Source of the DNA: Micavibrio sp.
GTDB taxonomy: Bacteria > Pseudomonadota > Alphaproteobacteria > Micavibrionales > Micavibrionaceae
NCBI GenBank assembly: GCA_027066695.1
Contig: JAMONE010000262.1
Span: 1-18,048, forward strand
DNA length: 18,048 nt
Reading direction: 5' to 3'
Shown: in pieces, positions 1 through 7,074 of the stretch
How the letters are laid out: each line of letters opens with the position of its first letter
Position numbering within the stretch: position 1 is the stretch's first letter
Program-made: the position numbers and the translations under genes
The notes under the pieces: generated by a model
What the model was told of the DNA's origin: nothing
Seen by the model: only the letters and a program-made list of their open reading frames with translations
Database searches by the model: none

Positions 1-80
1 ATGATTTTGGTGAAATTACGCCGCCTCCTGCCCCTAAGGAAGCCATATTCACAACTCGTGAAAAACCTGCAAAGCCTTAA
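1..80 (+). CDS. C-terminal fragment of an unknown protein (cut by window edge)
   Basis: Reading from base 3, the frame is open for 25 codons and ends with TAA at 78-80. The tail is rich in proline, lysine and glutamate (ITPPPAPKEAIFTTREKPAK), which looks like a flexible C-terminus. Frame 1 is also open here, from an ATG at base 1 to a TAG at 91-93, but its residue composition looks less natural. I prefer frame 3 and cannot assign a function from so short a piece. Confidence 0.3.
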   Translation, partial: DFGEITPPPAPKEAIFTTREKPAKP

Positions 81-93
81 AATTATAGAATAG

Positions 94-140
94 CTTTGAT
101 TTTATGGTAATATGTTATATAGTTGCTATCAAAATCAAAG
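94..140. promoter_or_regulatory. Inverted repeat / hairpin ahead of the first full gene
   Basis: CTTTGATTTT (94-103) and AAAATCAAAG (131-140) form a perfect 10-bp inverted repeat around a 27-nt AT-rich loop. The right arm runs into the AAAGGGG that serves as the ribosome binding site for the GTG start at 151. It could be a terminator-like stem for the upstream gene or a 5' leader structure that masks the ribosome binding site. Sequence alone does not decide. Confidence 0.4.
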
Positions 141-150
141 GGGCTGCATT

Positions 151-816
151 GTGAGCGATAACACAACACAAGATATTGTATCCACCCCGCAACGTCCAGC
201 ATGGGGCGGGAGTGATTCTATAGATATGAGATTTAATACACATGCCAACCCCAAAATTTTAGATAGCAATGGCCTTGAAATCTTGCGCAGGGCAATAATC
301 GTACTTGATAAAAATATAGATTTAGCTATAGACAACTATTATATTTCTGTTGAAAGCGAAGAGTTTGATCGTAATATAATTACTGCACTATCTCAAACAT
401 CAGCACTTAATCCTAACTATCAATATTCAGACATATTTGGACATTATCGCACCAATATTATAGATGATGCCGACTCTGATAAAAATAAACATTTTGATAA
501 ACTACGATACTCTGATTTACTAATTAACTTCGCAACAGGTAATAACAAGCCAATTGAAATACGCGCCGAAGCATTGGATAAAATTGTTGGCCCCGCTGTA
601 CTTAAGATCACGAATAAAGACATGTTAACAACATTGATAAATTCAGATGATTATAACCGTGTTAAAGAAGGTCAAGCTATACTAAATATTGCAGGCTATG
701 AAATCCCCATAGATGGGATAGCAAGTGAACAATCTAATGCTGCTATAAATGATATGTACCCACAACCAAAAGCAGGAAATACTCTTGACATACCTTTCCT
801 AAACTTAACCCATTAA
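151..816 (+). CDS. Conserved-looking hypothetical protein, 221 aa
   Basis: I do not recognise the family. I chose the GTG at 151 because AAAGGGG lies 7 nt upstream of it; the in-frame ATG at 112 has no ribosome binding site and would place the leader hairpin inside the gene. The protein has no signal peptide or membrane segment and is acidic and rich in Asn, Asp and Ile. The middle (about residues 75-150) looks globular, and the last part, with the motif AGYEIPIDG, may form a small beta-rich lobe. A cytoplasmic location is inferred. Its stop overlaps the stop of the convergent gene on the other strand within a shared TTAA, so there is no terminator between them. Confidence 0.6.
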   Translation: MSDNTTQDIVSTPQRPAWGGSDSIDMRFNTHANPKILDSNGLEILRRAIIVLDKNIDLAIDNYYISVESEEFDRNIITALSQTSALNPNYQYSDIFGHYRTNIIDDADSDKNKHFDKLRYSDLLINFATGNNKPIEIRAEALDKIVGPAVLKITNKDMLTTLINSDDYNRVKEGQAILNIAGYEIPIDGIASEQSNAAINDMYPQPKAGNTLDIPFLNLTH

Positions 817-1571
817 CGATTCATAAGCTTTGACATTAGCGGAACAAAAGTCATGGCCAAGCTATGCTTAGGGGACGGGCCAGAAGAATCAACGCGCAGT
901 AACATATTCTTATCAATCAACTGAAACCCTGCAATTAGAGACGCGCTCTCATTACCTCTGATATCTTTTTTAGGAACAGCAACAATAACATTATCCGACT
1001 TTTTTAAATCAAAATGCTTTGCCCAATTTTGCGCATCATCACGCGAACCAGCATCCCCATTTTCACCATAAACAATAATCTTTAGCTCAACCACGTTATC
1101 GTTAGGAAGCATCGCACTACTAGCAGAGTTTTTTCTCAAAACCTGAGAAAATGTCTGCGTATATTTGTCAATATCACTAGATGCAGAAGCATAATAAGGC
1201 CCAAACAACCCCGCTCCTGATTGTGCTTGAGATTTTGGCGATGATATATCAATAAACTCTATGACAATAATCCGCCCTTTCAAGCTAGAAAGAGTAAATT
1301 CTTTACCTTCCTGATCGAACATCGCCATATCAGGATAAGGGCTGTTCATCTTCGCTGGCCAAGGCTTTGGTAGATTTTCATTACCATAGCGAGCCTTTTT
1401 AACCAAAGCGCGTCTTAGCTCCTTCGTATCTTCTAGAATCTTTGCGATTTCTTCGGGTGATTTTTTATTCGTTTCAATATGCACAACAGAAAGCACCATC
1501 AACAATGCCAACATGGTAAAAAGCGTTTTTATGACATAGCCTATATATTTTTGTATTTTTTCGCTGTTCAT
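813..1571 (-). CDS. Membrane-anchored thioredoxin-fold protein lacking all cysteines
   Basis: The 252-aa protein has one N-terminal hydrophobic helix (about residues 10-31), a charged linker, and a region from about residue 78 that reads like the start of a redoxin/AhpC-TlpA domain: YPDMAMFDQEGKEFTLSSLKG followed by the strand IIVIEFIDI. In active family members the next turn carries CxxC or a peroxidatic Cys. Here it is SSPKS, and there is no cysteine anywhere in the protein. It therefore cannot do thiol redox chemistry and is better seen as a scaffold or binding protein facing the periplasm. The fold call is an inference from sequence pattern. The start is supported by AAGGAAG just upstream of the ATG. 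It diverges from sseA across a 54-bp AT-rich gap. Confidence 0.6.
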   Translation of the reverse strand: MNSEKIQKYIGYVIKTLFTMLALLMVLSVVHIETNKKSPEEIAKILEDTKELRRALVKKARYGNENLPKPWPAKMNSPYPDMAMFDQEGKEFTLSSLKGRIIVIEFIDISSPKSQAQSGAGLFGPYYASASSDIDKYTQTFSQVLRKNSASSAMLPNDNVVELKIIVYGENGDAGSRDDAQNWAKHFDLKKSDNVIVAVPKKDIRGNESASLIAGFQLIDKNMLLRVDSSGPSPKHSLAMTFVPLMSKLMNR

Positions 1572-1625
1572 TAAACTTCCTTAAGTTTTTTTATAATTTT
1601 ATTCATTTAAAGATACACTTAAAAG

Positions 1626-2513
1626 ATGTATATTCTCAATATGATTGAAAAATTTACACATTCTGGCATTATTAATTCTAAAGATATCCCATTATTAGAA
1701 CAATATATTGCGCAAAAAAATAAACGCATAGTCTTTTTAGACACAACATTTGTTCTTCCAACATCTAATGAGAATATAGCAGAAAACTTCAGAAATAAAC
1801 ATATACCAAATGCATTGTTTTTCGATATAAAAGCAATCGCCAATAAATCATCAAGCCTGCCACATATGCTCCCCAATAAACAAGCATTTGAAAAAGCCGT
1901 ATCTGCGCTTGGCATTACAAATGATGATGTTATAATTACCTACGGCCAGCATGGCATGATTATGGGGCCAGCAAGAGTATGGTGGATGCTTAAAGGCTTT
2001 GGACATAAAGATGTGATGGTTTTAAATGGCGGCCTTCCTGCATGGATAAAATCTGGCTGCAAAACCACGTCAGAGCAGACAAAACCACTTAAACCATCGC
2101 AATATAAAGCATCAGAATTTAAAGACACCGCAGTTACAGACATTATTGAGCTTAAAAAAATATGTGAGGAATGCGAATTACCGATAATAGATGCCCGCCC
2201 TAAAATACGTTTCAATGGGCAAACGTCAGAACCACGAGAGGGAATGAGAAGCGGCCATATCCCAAACAGCAAAAACCTGCCCTGCTCCACCCTTGTTAAT
2301 GATAACGGAGAGCTTAAAAGCAAAGATGAGCTTAAACGGCTATTTGAGAAAATCGGAATTACATCGGAAAATCAAAAGCAAATAATAACAACATGCGGAA
2401 GCGGTATAACCGCATGCGCCCTATCGCTTGCCCTGCATCATATAGGACAACAAAATGTAAGCGTATATGATGGTTCATGGAGCGAATGGGGATTAGAACC
2501 CCCCCCAACTTAA
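1626..2513 (+). CDS. sseA: 3-mercaptopyruvate/thiosulfate sulfurtransferase
   Basis: This 295-aa protein is a tandem rhodanese. The N-terminal inactive domain (about residues 10-135) has the family pattern of a short loop before GPARVWWML and NGGLPAWI. The C-terminal active domain (about 160-290) has IDARPKIRFNG, EPREGMRSGHIPNSKN and the catalytic loop CGSGITA with Cys257, the form typical of mercaptopyruvate sulfurtransferases (CG[S/T]G[V/I]T). It moves sulfur from 3-mercaptopyruvate to thiol acceptors or cyanide in the cytoplasm. Length matches the family (about 280-300 aa). The start is uncertain: ATG 1626 or ATG 1641, neither with a strong ribosome binding site. The end is a proline-rich tail coded by a run of eight C. 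Confidence 0.9.
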   Translation: MYILNMIEKFTHSGIINSKDIPLLEQYIAQKNKRIVFLDTTFVLPTSNENIAENFRNKHIPNALFFDIKAIANKSSSLPHMLPNKQAFEKAVSALGITNDDVIITYGQHGMIMGPARVWWMLKGFGHKDVMVLNGGLPAWIKSGCKTTSEQTKPLKPSQYKASEFKDTAVTDIIELKKICEECELPIIDARPKIRFNGQTSEPREGMRSGHIPNSKNLPCSTLVNDNGELKSKDELKRLFEKIGITSENQKQIITTCGSGITACALSLALHHIGQQNVSVYDGSWSEWGLEPPPT

Positions 2514-2525
2514 TCGCTTATACTC

Positions 2526-2564
2526 GCGAACACAGTGAAGCAATTTAATGTCATTTAAATTGCT
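2526..2564. repeat. Half copy of a dispersed palindromic repeat, plus AT-rich hairpin
   Basis: GCGAACACAGTGAAGCAAT (2526-2544) matches 17706-17724 at 18 of 19 bases. It overlaps a perfect 10-bp hairpin, AGCAATTTAA (2539-2548) with TTAAATTGCT (2555-2564). The hairpin lies 13 bp from the 3' end of the tRNA gene, but the bases that follow on the minus strand are not U-rich, so it is not a clear terminator. Confidence 0.55.
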
Positions 2565-2577
2565 ATGGAAAGAAAAA

Positions 2578-2667
2578 TGGAGGAGAGGATGGGATTCGAA
2601 CCCACGTAGGGGATAAACCCTAACACGCTTTCCAAGCGTGCGCCTTAAACCACTCGGCCACCTCTCC
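2578..2667 (-). tRNA. tRNA-Ser (anticodon GGA)
   Basis: Read on the minus strand, the gene folds as a class II tRNA. The acceptor stem is GGAGAGG/CCTCTCC, the D stem GCC/GGC, the anticodon stem CACGC/GCGTG with loop TTGGAAA (anticodon at 2631-2633), a long variable arm TAGGG/CCCTA, and a T arm GTGGG-TTCGAAT-CCCAT. The long variable arm and GGA anticodon give serine, reading UCC and UCU codons. A 3' CCA is encoded (2578-2580). The discriminator base comes out as U rather than the usual G of tRNA-Ser. The minus-strand open frame over this region is not a gene. Confidence 0.95.
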
Positions 2668-2791
2668 TGCTTCATCTACATGAATTGGTGCACAATAGAT
2701 GCTATTAATTAAAAATTCAAGTATATCCTTTTCTAATTAAGACTTCATTGATAGACTATATAAAATTTAGTTCAAATTACAGGTTTTCATT

Positions 2792-3319
2792 ATGCGTAAA
2801 TTTTTATTTTTATTAGTTCTTTTGCCCGCGCTTGTCGCGCTTGGGCATGATGTTTATATCTATACTCAAAATCAAACTAAAGGGTTTCGCCTTTCTGATA
2901 CTGGTGCTCTATGGGATAAATATCATAAACAAAGTCACGATCAGTGGAAAATAAAGCTTAAGGAGTTTAATGAAGCGGTTGAAGATTTAAACCCTGCTCA
3001 GCAAGCACAAGAGGTAACAGAAAATACAGATGATTATTCTGCCAGTTTTACTCAAGACGATAATGAAGGTCGCGCGCATTATACCGCACCAATAAAGAAA
3101 AAAGATGGTGCGCAAATAAAGGTAAGTAATTTACAAAAATTTGTTGGTTTTCTTTTAGAGCAAAAAGCAGTTTTTGTGTTTTTTGGCTTTGCTGGAATTA
3201 TATTCTTCATAAACGTTATTATTAGTTTACCGTTTAGGGAAAAAACCAGCGAAGAAAATCTTTCTAAAATTAAGAAAATCAAGCGAAAAGGCGGTGGATA
3301 TAAATATGGCCGTAAGTAA
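2792..3319 (+). CDS. Small membrane protein with two transmembrane helices, unknown function
   Basis: The 175-aa protein starts with a hydrophobic helix (residues 4-20, FLFLLVLLPALVAL), then a polar acidic segment (about 25-120) containing GFRLSDTGALWDKYHKQSHD, then a second helix (about 126-147) and a very basic tail ending KIKKIKRKGGGYKYGRK. By the positive-inside rule the basic C-terminus is cytoplasmic, so the polar middle would be periplasmic. I recognise no catalytic motif. The ATG at 2792 has only a weak AGG upstream. It stands alone between the tRNA gene (opposite strand) and a gene-free stretch. Confidence 0.6.
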   Translation: MRKFLFLLVLLPALVALGHDVYIYTQNQTKGFRLSDTGALWDKYHKQSHDQWKIKLKEFNEAVEDLNPAQQAQEVTENTDDYSASFTQDDNEGRAHYTAPIKKKDGAQIKVSNLQKFVGFLLEQKAVFVFFGFAGIIFFINVIISLPFREKTSEENLSKIKKIKRKGGGYKYGRK

Positions 3320-3697
3320 AGTGATAAAAATAGCTGGTATCCATGTAAAGTAATACGTAGCATTGTTAGTGTTTTCCTTTACTGAATTCCGTTTGCGTAA
3401 GCACTCTTTCCGAATGTCGATGAGAAGAAGTGGCTTTCCATGCTGGTAAAAAAAACACTATAGGGGCGATATTGCTCATCGCACCACTATTGCGAATCAA
3501 GTCTAGTGTGTATTTGTATTTATCTGTAGTTTGAAAAACATATATTCTTGCAGATAATGCCACGCTTTTAAAATATAGAATGCTTTGCAAAACTTGTTTT
3601 AAAGGGCGTTTATGGTTACAGCAATGCTGTAACCCGCAGCGTAGCGTGCGTAAAATAGAAAATACATAGAATTTCTATAAAACAAATTCAGGCTCTT
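3320..3697. other. Gene-free stretch before the RHH gene
   Basis: I see no convincing gene here. A 74-codon minus-strand frame (3366-3590) has no ribosome binding site and no family pattern. The right part holds a perfect 9-bp hairpin, GGTTACAGC (3614-3622) with GCTGTAACC (3626-3634), which merges into the left copy of the 38-bp inverted repeat. Confidence 0.5.
3626..3663 (+). repeat. Left copy of 38-bp inverted repeat
   Basis: This segment starts GCTGTAACCCGCAGCG, continues with TAGCGTGCG and ends in AAAATAGAAAAT. It is the reverse complement of 4541-4578 with one mismatch in 38. The GC-rich half stands out from the AT-rich surroundings. Confidence 0.8.
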
Positions 3698-4102
3698 CTA
3701 AGCCCTCGCAAGCACCTTAATATTTTCTACAACGTTATTTTTTGCGCGAGCCTTTTTCAGGAAATCTTGGCAATCATTAGATATACCTGCACGTCTTTTC
3801 ATATCAGCAAAATCACCATGCCCTGCATTCATGTGCCCTTGCTCTGTTGATGCAGCCCTGAAATACAGCATTAAAAACACACGAATAGCCGCCGTTAATG
3901 ACGTTGCTATATTTTTACGCACAAAAACAAGCGCACAAATATCATGCAAAGAGCATTTCTCTCTTTCCGCTATATCATTAAGAGCAACCCACATCTCTGG
4001 CTCTAAACGTATAGATGTCCTGCGACCTAAAATTGTTATGTTTCTACTTACTAAAGAACTTTGCGCACGACCAGCTGTCGCACATTTAACATTATCACTC
4101 AT
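3698..4102 (-). CDS. Ribbon-helix-helix (RHH_4-type) domain protein
   Basis: The 134-aa product has the pattern of the RHH_4 family: the strand RNITILGRRTSIRLEPEMW, helix ALNDIAEREKCSLHDICALV, then the NIATSLTAAIRVFLMLYF segment that corresponds to the family's NLSSAIRVFVL. Such proteins dimerise through the ribbon and may bind DNA; their targets are mostly unknown. A 45-residue polar tail rich in Ala, Lys and Asn follows and is longer than usual. I chose the ATG at 4102 (AAGG 4 nt upstream) over the GTG at 4123. It lies downstream of bolA on the same strand across a 109-bp AT-rich gap, and both are bracketed by the 38-bp inverted repeat. Confidence 0.75.
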   Translation of the reverse strand: MSDNVKCATAGRAQSSLVSRNITILGRRTSIRLEPEMWVALNDIAEREKCSLHDICALVFVRKNIATSLTAAIRVFLMLYFRAASTEQGHMNAGHGDFADMKRRAGISNDCQDFLKKARAKNNVVENIKVLARA

Positions 4103-4211
4103 GACCTTATTTTTTCCCCACACAGCAAAAATAAAAAAGATATTAACTATTTAACTATTTAGGATTGTAACGCAGGTAAAATTATTTTGCAATCTTAAGA
4201 TTTTATTTTTT

Positions 4212-4469
4212 TTATTTTTCAACCAGAAGTGAAAGGGCGTGAATAATGCTTAGCTCATATTTAAGGACATCATACACTAATTTATGACTTTGGACACGAT
4301 TCATACCATTGAATTCAGCGGTTTTTATAAACACGGAAAAATGGCTCTCGCCAGATCCATCATCACCTACATGTCCCTTATGTTTAGAGCTATCATTAAC
4401 AACTTTTAGGTGAATAGGTGAGAAAGCCTCGTTAAGTTTATTTTCGATTCGCACCTGCATTGATGTCAT
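4212..4469 (-). CDS. bolA: BolA family protein
   Basis: The 85-aa protein matches BolA from end to end: IENKLNEAFSPIHLKVVNDS, then the loop with GESHFSVFIKTAEFNGMNRV and the C-terminal helix pattern SHKLVYDVLKYEL..IHALSL. Family members bind monothiol glutaredoxins through a shared [2Fe-2S] cluster and act in iron-sulfur handling and iron sensing. The His of the GESHF segment and the His of SHKLVY are both present; the latter is usually followed by Arg, here Lys. The start is supported by AAGGTG 8 nt before the ATG. In alphaproteobacteria bolA often sits divergent from a J-domain gene and cobS, as here. Confidence 0.92.
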   Translation of the reverse strand: MTSMQVRIENKLNEAFSPIHLKVVNDSSKHKGHVGDDGSGESHFSVFIKTAEFNGMNRVQSHKLVYDVLKYELSIIHALSLLVEK

Positions 4470-4540
4470 TTTATTTTCACCTTAAATCAAAATTATGTTT
4501 TGCCTATAGAAACCTTGCGCAAAAGCATAGTTTTCTATAG

Positions 4541-4578
4541 ATTTTTTATTTTACGCACGCTACGCTGCGGGTTACAGC
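4541..4578 (-). repeat. Right copy of 38-bp inverted repeat
   Basis: This is the reverse complement of 3626-3663 with one mismatch. It lies between bolA and the J-domain gene, 26 bp upstream of the likely start at 4605. To its left, CTATAGAAA (4504-4512) and TTTCTATAG (4532-4540) form another inverted repeat; a shorter similar stem (ATAGAA/TTCTAT) flanks the left copy, so the repeated unit may be longer than 38 bp. Confidence 0.8.
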
Positions 4579-4604
4579 AAAGTCGTAACTATATTACCTA
4601 TATA

Positions 4605-5219
4605 ATGGATAACATGCCTAGTATAATTTTAAAATATAAATCACCTGAATTTGTAGATACAAACGAAACACCGCAAAACGCCAATAGTTGTGAAATGCCT
4701 GGATGTATTAATGATGCTGAGCACAAAGCCCCGAAACACCGCGCACTAGATGAGTATTATAATTTCTGCTCCAACCATATTACAGAATATAATAAGGCGT
4801 GGGATTTCTTCTCTGGCATGTCCGAAACCGAAGTGCAAAACCATATGAGTAAGAGCCGATACGGTGATCGCCCAACATGGAAACGCGGCGCAGACGATCC
4901 TGAGGATAAATTATACAAAGCCGCAAGGGACTCATATCACTATGGTGAGCCGCCAAATAACAAAGAAGAACATAAAAAGCGCAAATTCAGCGGAGACATC
5001 AACACCCCCGAACACGAAGCTATGGCTCTTATGGGCTTAGAGCCACCCGTTACCCTAAATGAAATTAAAACCCGCTATAAAACATTGGCGAAAAAGCATC
5101 ACCCTGACTTAAATAAAAGCGACCCAAACTCGGAAGAACTTTTCAAAAAGGTAAATATGGCGTATACAATCTTAAAGCTGGCTTTTAGTGAGTATCAAAA
5201 TCTTCCTGACCCTAAGTGA
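4605..5219 (+). CDS. J-domain (DnaJ-like) protein with N-terminal Cys/His cluster
   Basis: The product is about 204 aa. The N-terminal half has CEMPGC, a later FCSNH, and the segment YNKAWDFFSGMS. This Cys/His spacing is typical of the alphaproteobacterial J-protein next to cobS and may bind zinc. The C-terminal J domain (about residues 143-200) has the HPD motif at 166-168 (KKHHPDLNK), which stimulates the DnaK ATPase, and FKKVNMAYTIL. I chose the ATG at 4605 (or 4614) because the upstream in-frame ATG at 4500 would translate through the inverted repeat and gives an unnatural N-terminus. The gene is followed at once by cobS, so the two are probably cotranscribed. Confidence 0.85.
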   Translation: MDNMPSIILKYKSPEFVDTNETPQNANSCEMPGCINDAEHKAPKHRALDEYYNFCSNHITEYNKAWDFFSGMSETEVQNHMSKSRYGDRPTWKRGADDPEDKLYKAARDSYHYGEPPNNKEEHKKRKFSGDINTPEHEAMALMGLEPPVTLNEIKTRYKTLAKKHHPDLNKSDPNSEELFKKVNMAYTILKLAFSEYQNLPDPK

Positions 5220-5224
5220 ATATA

Positions 5225-6286
5225 ATGACAGAAATGCATAACCTAGATAAAAGTAAAGAAGATGAGCGCGGCGGTATGTCGTTCAGCATCACACAAATAA
5301 AAGCCAAAGAAGGGAAATACACCTCTATTCCCGATACAAAATACAATGTCCGAGAAACATTTGGCATTGATAGCGATTGGGAAGTTCCAGGTTTTAGCGA
5401 ATCTACGGCAAATGTCCCCGATATTGACCCTACATATAAATTTGATCCCGATACGACGCTCGCCATACTTGCGGGATTTACGCATAATCGCCGCGTAATG
5501 ATACAGGGCTATCACGGAACAGGTAAATCCACCCATATTGAACAAGTAGCCGCCCGCCTGAACTGGGCTTGTGTGCGTATTAACCTAGACAGCCATGTAA
5601 GCCGTATTGATCTAATCGGTAAAGATACCATCACCCTACAAGAAGGCAAGCAAATCACAAAATGGAAGGAAGGCTTACTTCCTTGGTCTATACAAAATCC
5701 TATTGCGCTTGTGTTTGATGAATATGACGCAGGCAGGCCAGATGTTATGTTCGTGATACAGCGCATTCTTGAGTCAGAAGGCAAGCTTACATTGCTTGAC
5801 CAGAATATGGTTATCCGCCCGCACCCCGCTTTTCGCCTGTTCGCCACCAGCAATACCATTGGCCTTGGCGATACCACAGGGCTATATCACGGCACGCAGC
5901 AAATAAACCAAGGGCAAATGGATAGGTGGAACGTTGTTACTACGCTTAACTACCTCCCCCATGATAGAGAAGCCAGAATCGTTCTAGCTAAACTACCCGA
6001 GCTTGATACAGAGGAAGGCAAAGACACCATAAGCAAAATGGTAACTCTTGCCGATATGACAAGGATTGGCTTTGTAAATGGTGATTTATCAACATTAATG
6101 TCACCTAGAACAGTTATTGGCTGGGCTGAGAATATGCTTATATTTAATGATAGAGAGATGGCGTTCCGCCTTGCGTTTCTAAATAAATGCGACGAATCAG
6201 AACGCCCTATAATCGCAGAATATTACCAACGCTGCTTTGGCATAGACCTACCCGAAAGCGCGATTAAAAATATAGCTGTTCCATGA
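5225..6286 (+). CDS. cobS: CobS, AAA+ subunit of aerobic cobaltochelatase (or CobS-like ATPase)
   Basis: The protein is 353 aa from ATG 5225; a GTG at 5216 that overlaps the J-gene stop is the other option. After a family-typical segment RETFGIDSDWEVPGFSE come the Walker A GYHGTGKS (residues 95-102), Walker B ALVFDEYDAG (Asp165-Glu166), and the sensor region LFATSNTIGLGDTTGLYHGT with NQGQMDRWN, all hallmarks of CobS. With CobT and CobN, CobS inserts cobalt into hydrogenobyrinic acid diamide using ATP. cobT normally follows directly but is absent; the next gene lies on the other strand. No other cobalamin gene is in the window. The N-terminus is about 20 residues longer than usual. Confidence 0.9.
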   Translation: MTEMHNLDKSKEDERGGMSFSITQIKAKEGKYTSIPDTKYNVRETFGIDSDWEVPGFSESTANVPDIDPTYKFDPDTTLAILAGFTHNRRVMIQGYHGTGKSTHIEQVAARLNWACVRINLDSHVSRIDLIGKDTITLQEGKQITKWKEGLLPWSIQNPIALVFDEYDAGRPDVMFVIQRILESEGKLTLLDQNMVIRPHPAFRLFATSNTIGLGDTTGLYHGTQQINQGQMDRWNVVTTLNYLPHDREARIVLAKLPELDTEEGKDTISKMVTLADMTRIGFVNGDLSTLMSPRTVIGWAENMLIFNDREMAFRLAFLNKCDESERPIIAEYYQRCFGIDLPESAIKNIAVP

Positions 6287-6322
6287 TATAGAGTGGCTTG
6301 AATTAATAATCTAACACCGTCA

Positions 6323-6868
6323 TTATAAACAATGTGGATAATCACTAGAATCGGGATTACAATCACCATCTCTGGTTTCTCTGCCATTAACAAAGACTCT
6401 AATGAATTCAGACGCTTCTTCTAAAACCTCACCACCTGCAACAACAGTTCTATCAAATACTTTACGAGATCTAAGGGCTGCTTCTTCAGTCGTATCAGCA
6501 GCAAAAATATTTACCTCTTCACCAAATTTTTCAGTAATACTTTCAGATGCTTTTCCGCCCAAGTCCTTACCTGCACTTATAACAAAACGAGAACCAGTAT
6601 CAGCTCCAGCACTTATAACATCACTAACCACCTCCCCGCTTCCTTCCGCTGTTATACCTTTATCTACATCGTAAAACTTCAACGATGCACCATGTTTAAA
6701 CTGCCTTACTTGATAACCGTAGTATTCTTCAGTTAAAGGATCATCAAATCCCTCAGGATTATCTTTTGCAGCCTCGTTAATACCAAGCGCAATTAAAGGA
6801 GTTGCCACGAAACTAACAACAAATAAGCCAAGCCCCCAACCACCAGAAAACATTGTTTTAAAAGCCAT
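6323..6868 (-). CDS. Hypothetical protein with one N-terminal membrane helix
   Basis: I do not recognise this 181-aa protein. A hydrophobic helix (about residues 10-30, GWGLGLFVVSFVATPLIALG) can act as an anchor or uncleaved signal. It is followed by an acidic, Ser/Gly/Glu-rich soluble part with two short stretches that look alike (GEVVSDVISAGADTGSRFVIS and GEVLEEASEFIRVFV). The C-terminus has two cysteines ten residues apart (CNPDSSDYPHC) that could form a disulfide if it is periplasmic. The start is well supported by GAGGGTG ahead of the ATG and by a strong promoter. It is convergent with cobS and has no clear operon partner. Confidence 0.6.
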   Translation of the reverse strand: MAFKTMFSGGWGLGLFVVSFVATPLIALGINEAAKDNPEGFDDPLTEEYYGYQVRQFKHGASLKFYDVDKGITAEGSGEVVSDVISAGADTGSRFVISAGKDLGGKASESITEKFGEEVNIFAADTTEEAALRSRKVFDRTVVAGGEVLEEASEFIRVFVNGRETRDGDCNPDSSDYPHCL

Positions 6869-6901
6869 ATCACCCTCATTATTTTATTTATTATGAATAT
6901 C

Positions 6902-6931
6902 TTTATACCACCTATCTTACATTTTTGTCAA
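6902..6931 (-). promoter_or_regulatory. Near-consensus sigma-70 promoter for the 6323-6868 gene
   Basis: On the minus strand the -35 box is TTGACA (6926-6931, perfect), the spacer 18 bp, and the -10 box TATAAA (6902-6907). Transcription would start near 6895, leaving a leader of about 27 nt with the GAGGGTG ribosome binding site. It is the best sigma-70 promoter I saw in the window. Confidence 0.7.
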
Positions 6932-7034
6932 ATAGTTACGCATAAAGGAATTAAATGGAAAAATTGAATGGGGAAATTAAATGACATGCGCAACAATCAT
7001 CACATACGAGCGCACTCGACACTCTACATTATTG

Positions 7035-7063
7035 TTGCAAAAAAAATTCTTTAAGACAATAAT
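7035..7063 (+). promoter_or_regulatory. Possible sigma-70 promoter for the signalling operon
   Basis: TTGCAA (7035-7040), a 17-bp spacer and AATAAT (7058-7063) match the consensus at 4 of 6 and 5 of 6 positions. It would start transcription near 7070, giving an almost leaderless mRNA for the GTG at 7075. That very short leader is a reason for caution. Confidence 0.35.
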
Positions 7064-7074
7064 AAGTTGTAATT

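Noticed and set aside
2493..2675. 60-codon minus-strand open frame
   Set aside because: It lies over the tRNA-Ser gene, and its sequence is explained by the tRNA.
3366..3590. 74-codon minus-strand open frame
   Set aside because: No ribosome binding site, no recognised pattern and an odd composition. It could be a gene remnant, but the sequence does not support it.
4185..4215. Palindrome AATCTTAAGATT followed by a T-run as a plus-strand terminator
   Set aside because: No plus-strand gene lies upstream of it. On the minus strand the T-run is on the wrong side.
3698..4469. RHH protein plus bolA as a toxin-antitoxin pair
   Set aside because: RHH proteins are often antitoxins, but this one is of the RHH_4 type and its partner is clearly BolA. 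There is no toxin fold.
4500..4604. Longer start for the J-domain protein
   Set aside because: It would translate through the inverted repeat, lacks a ribosome binding site and adds an unnatural basic N-terminus.
7024..7039. Possible sigma-54 promoter ahead of the signalling operon
   Set aside because: A TTGCA is present, but there is no GG at the required distance upstream.
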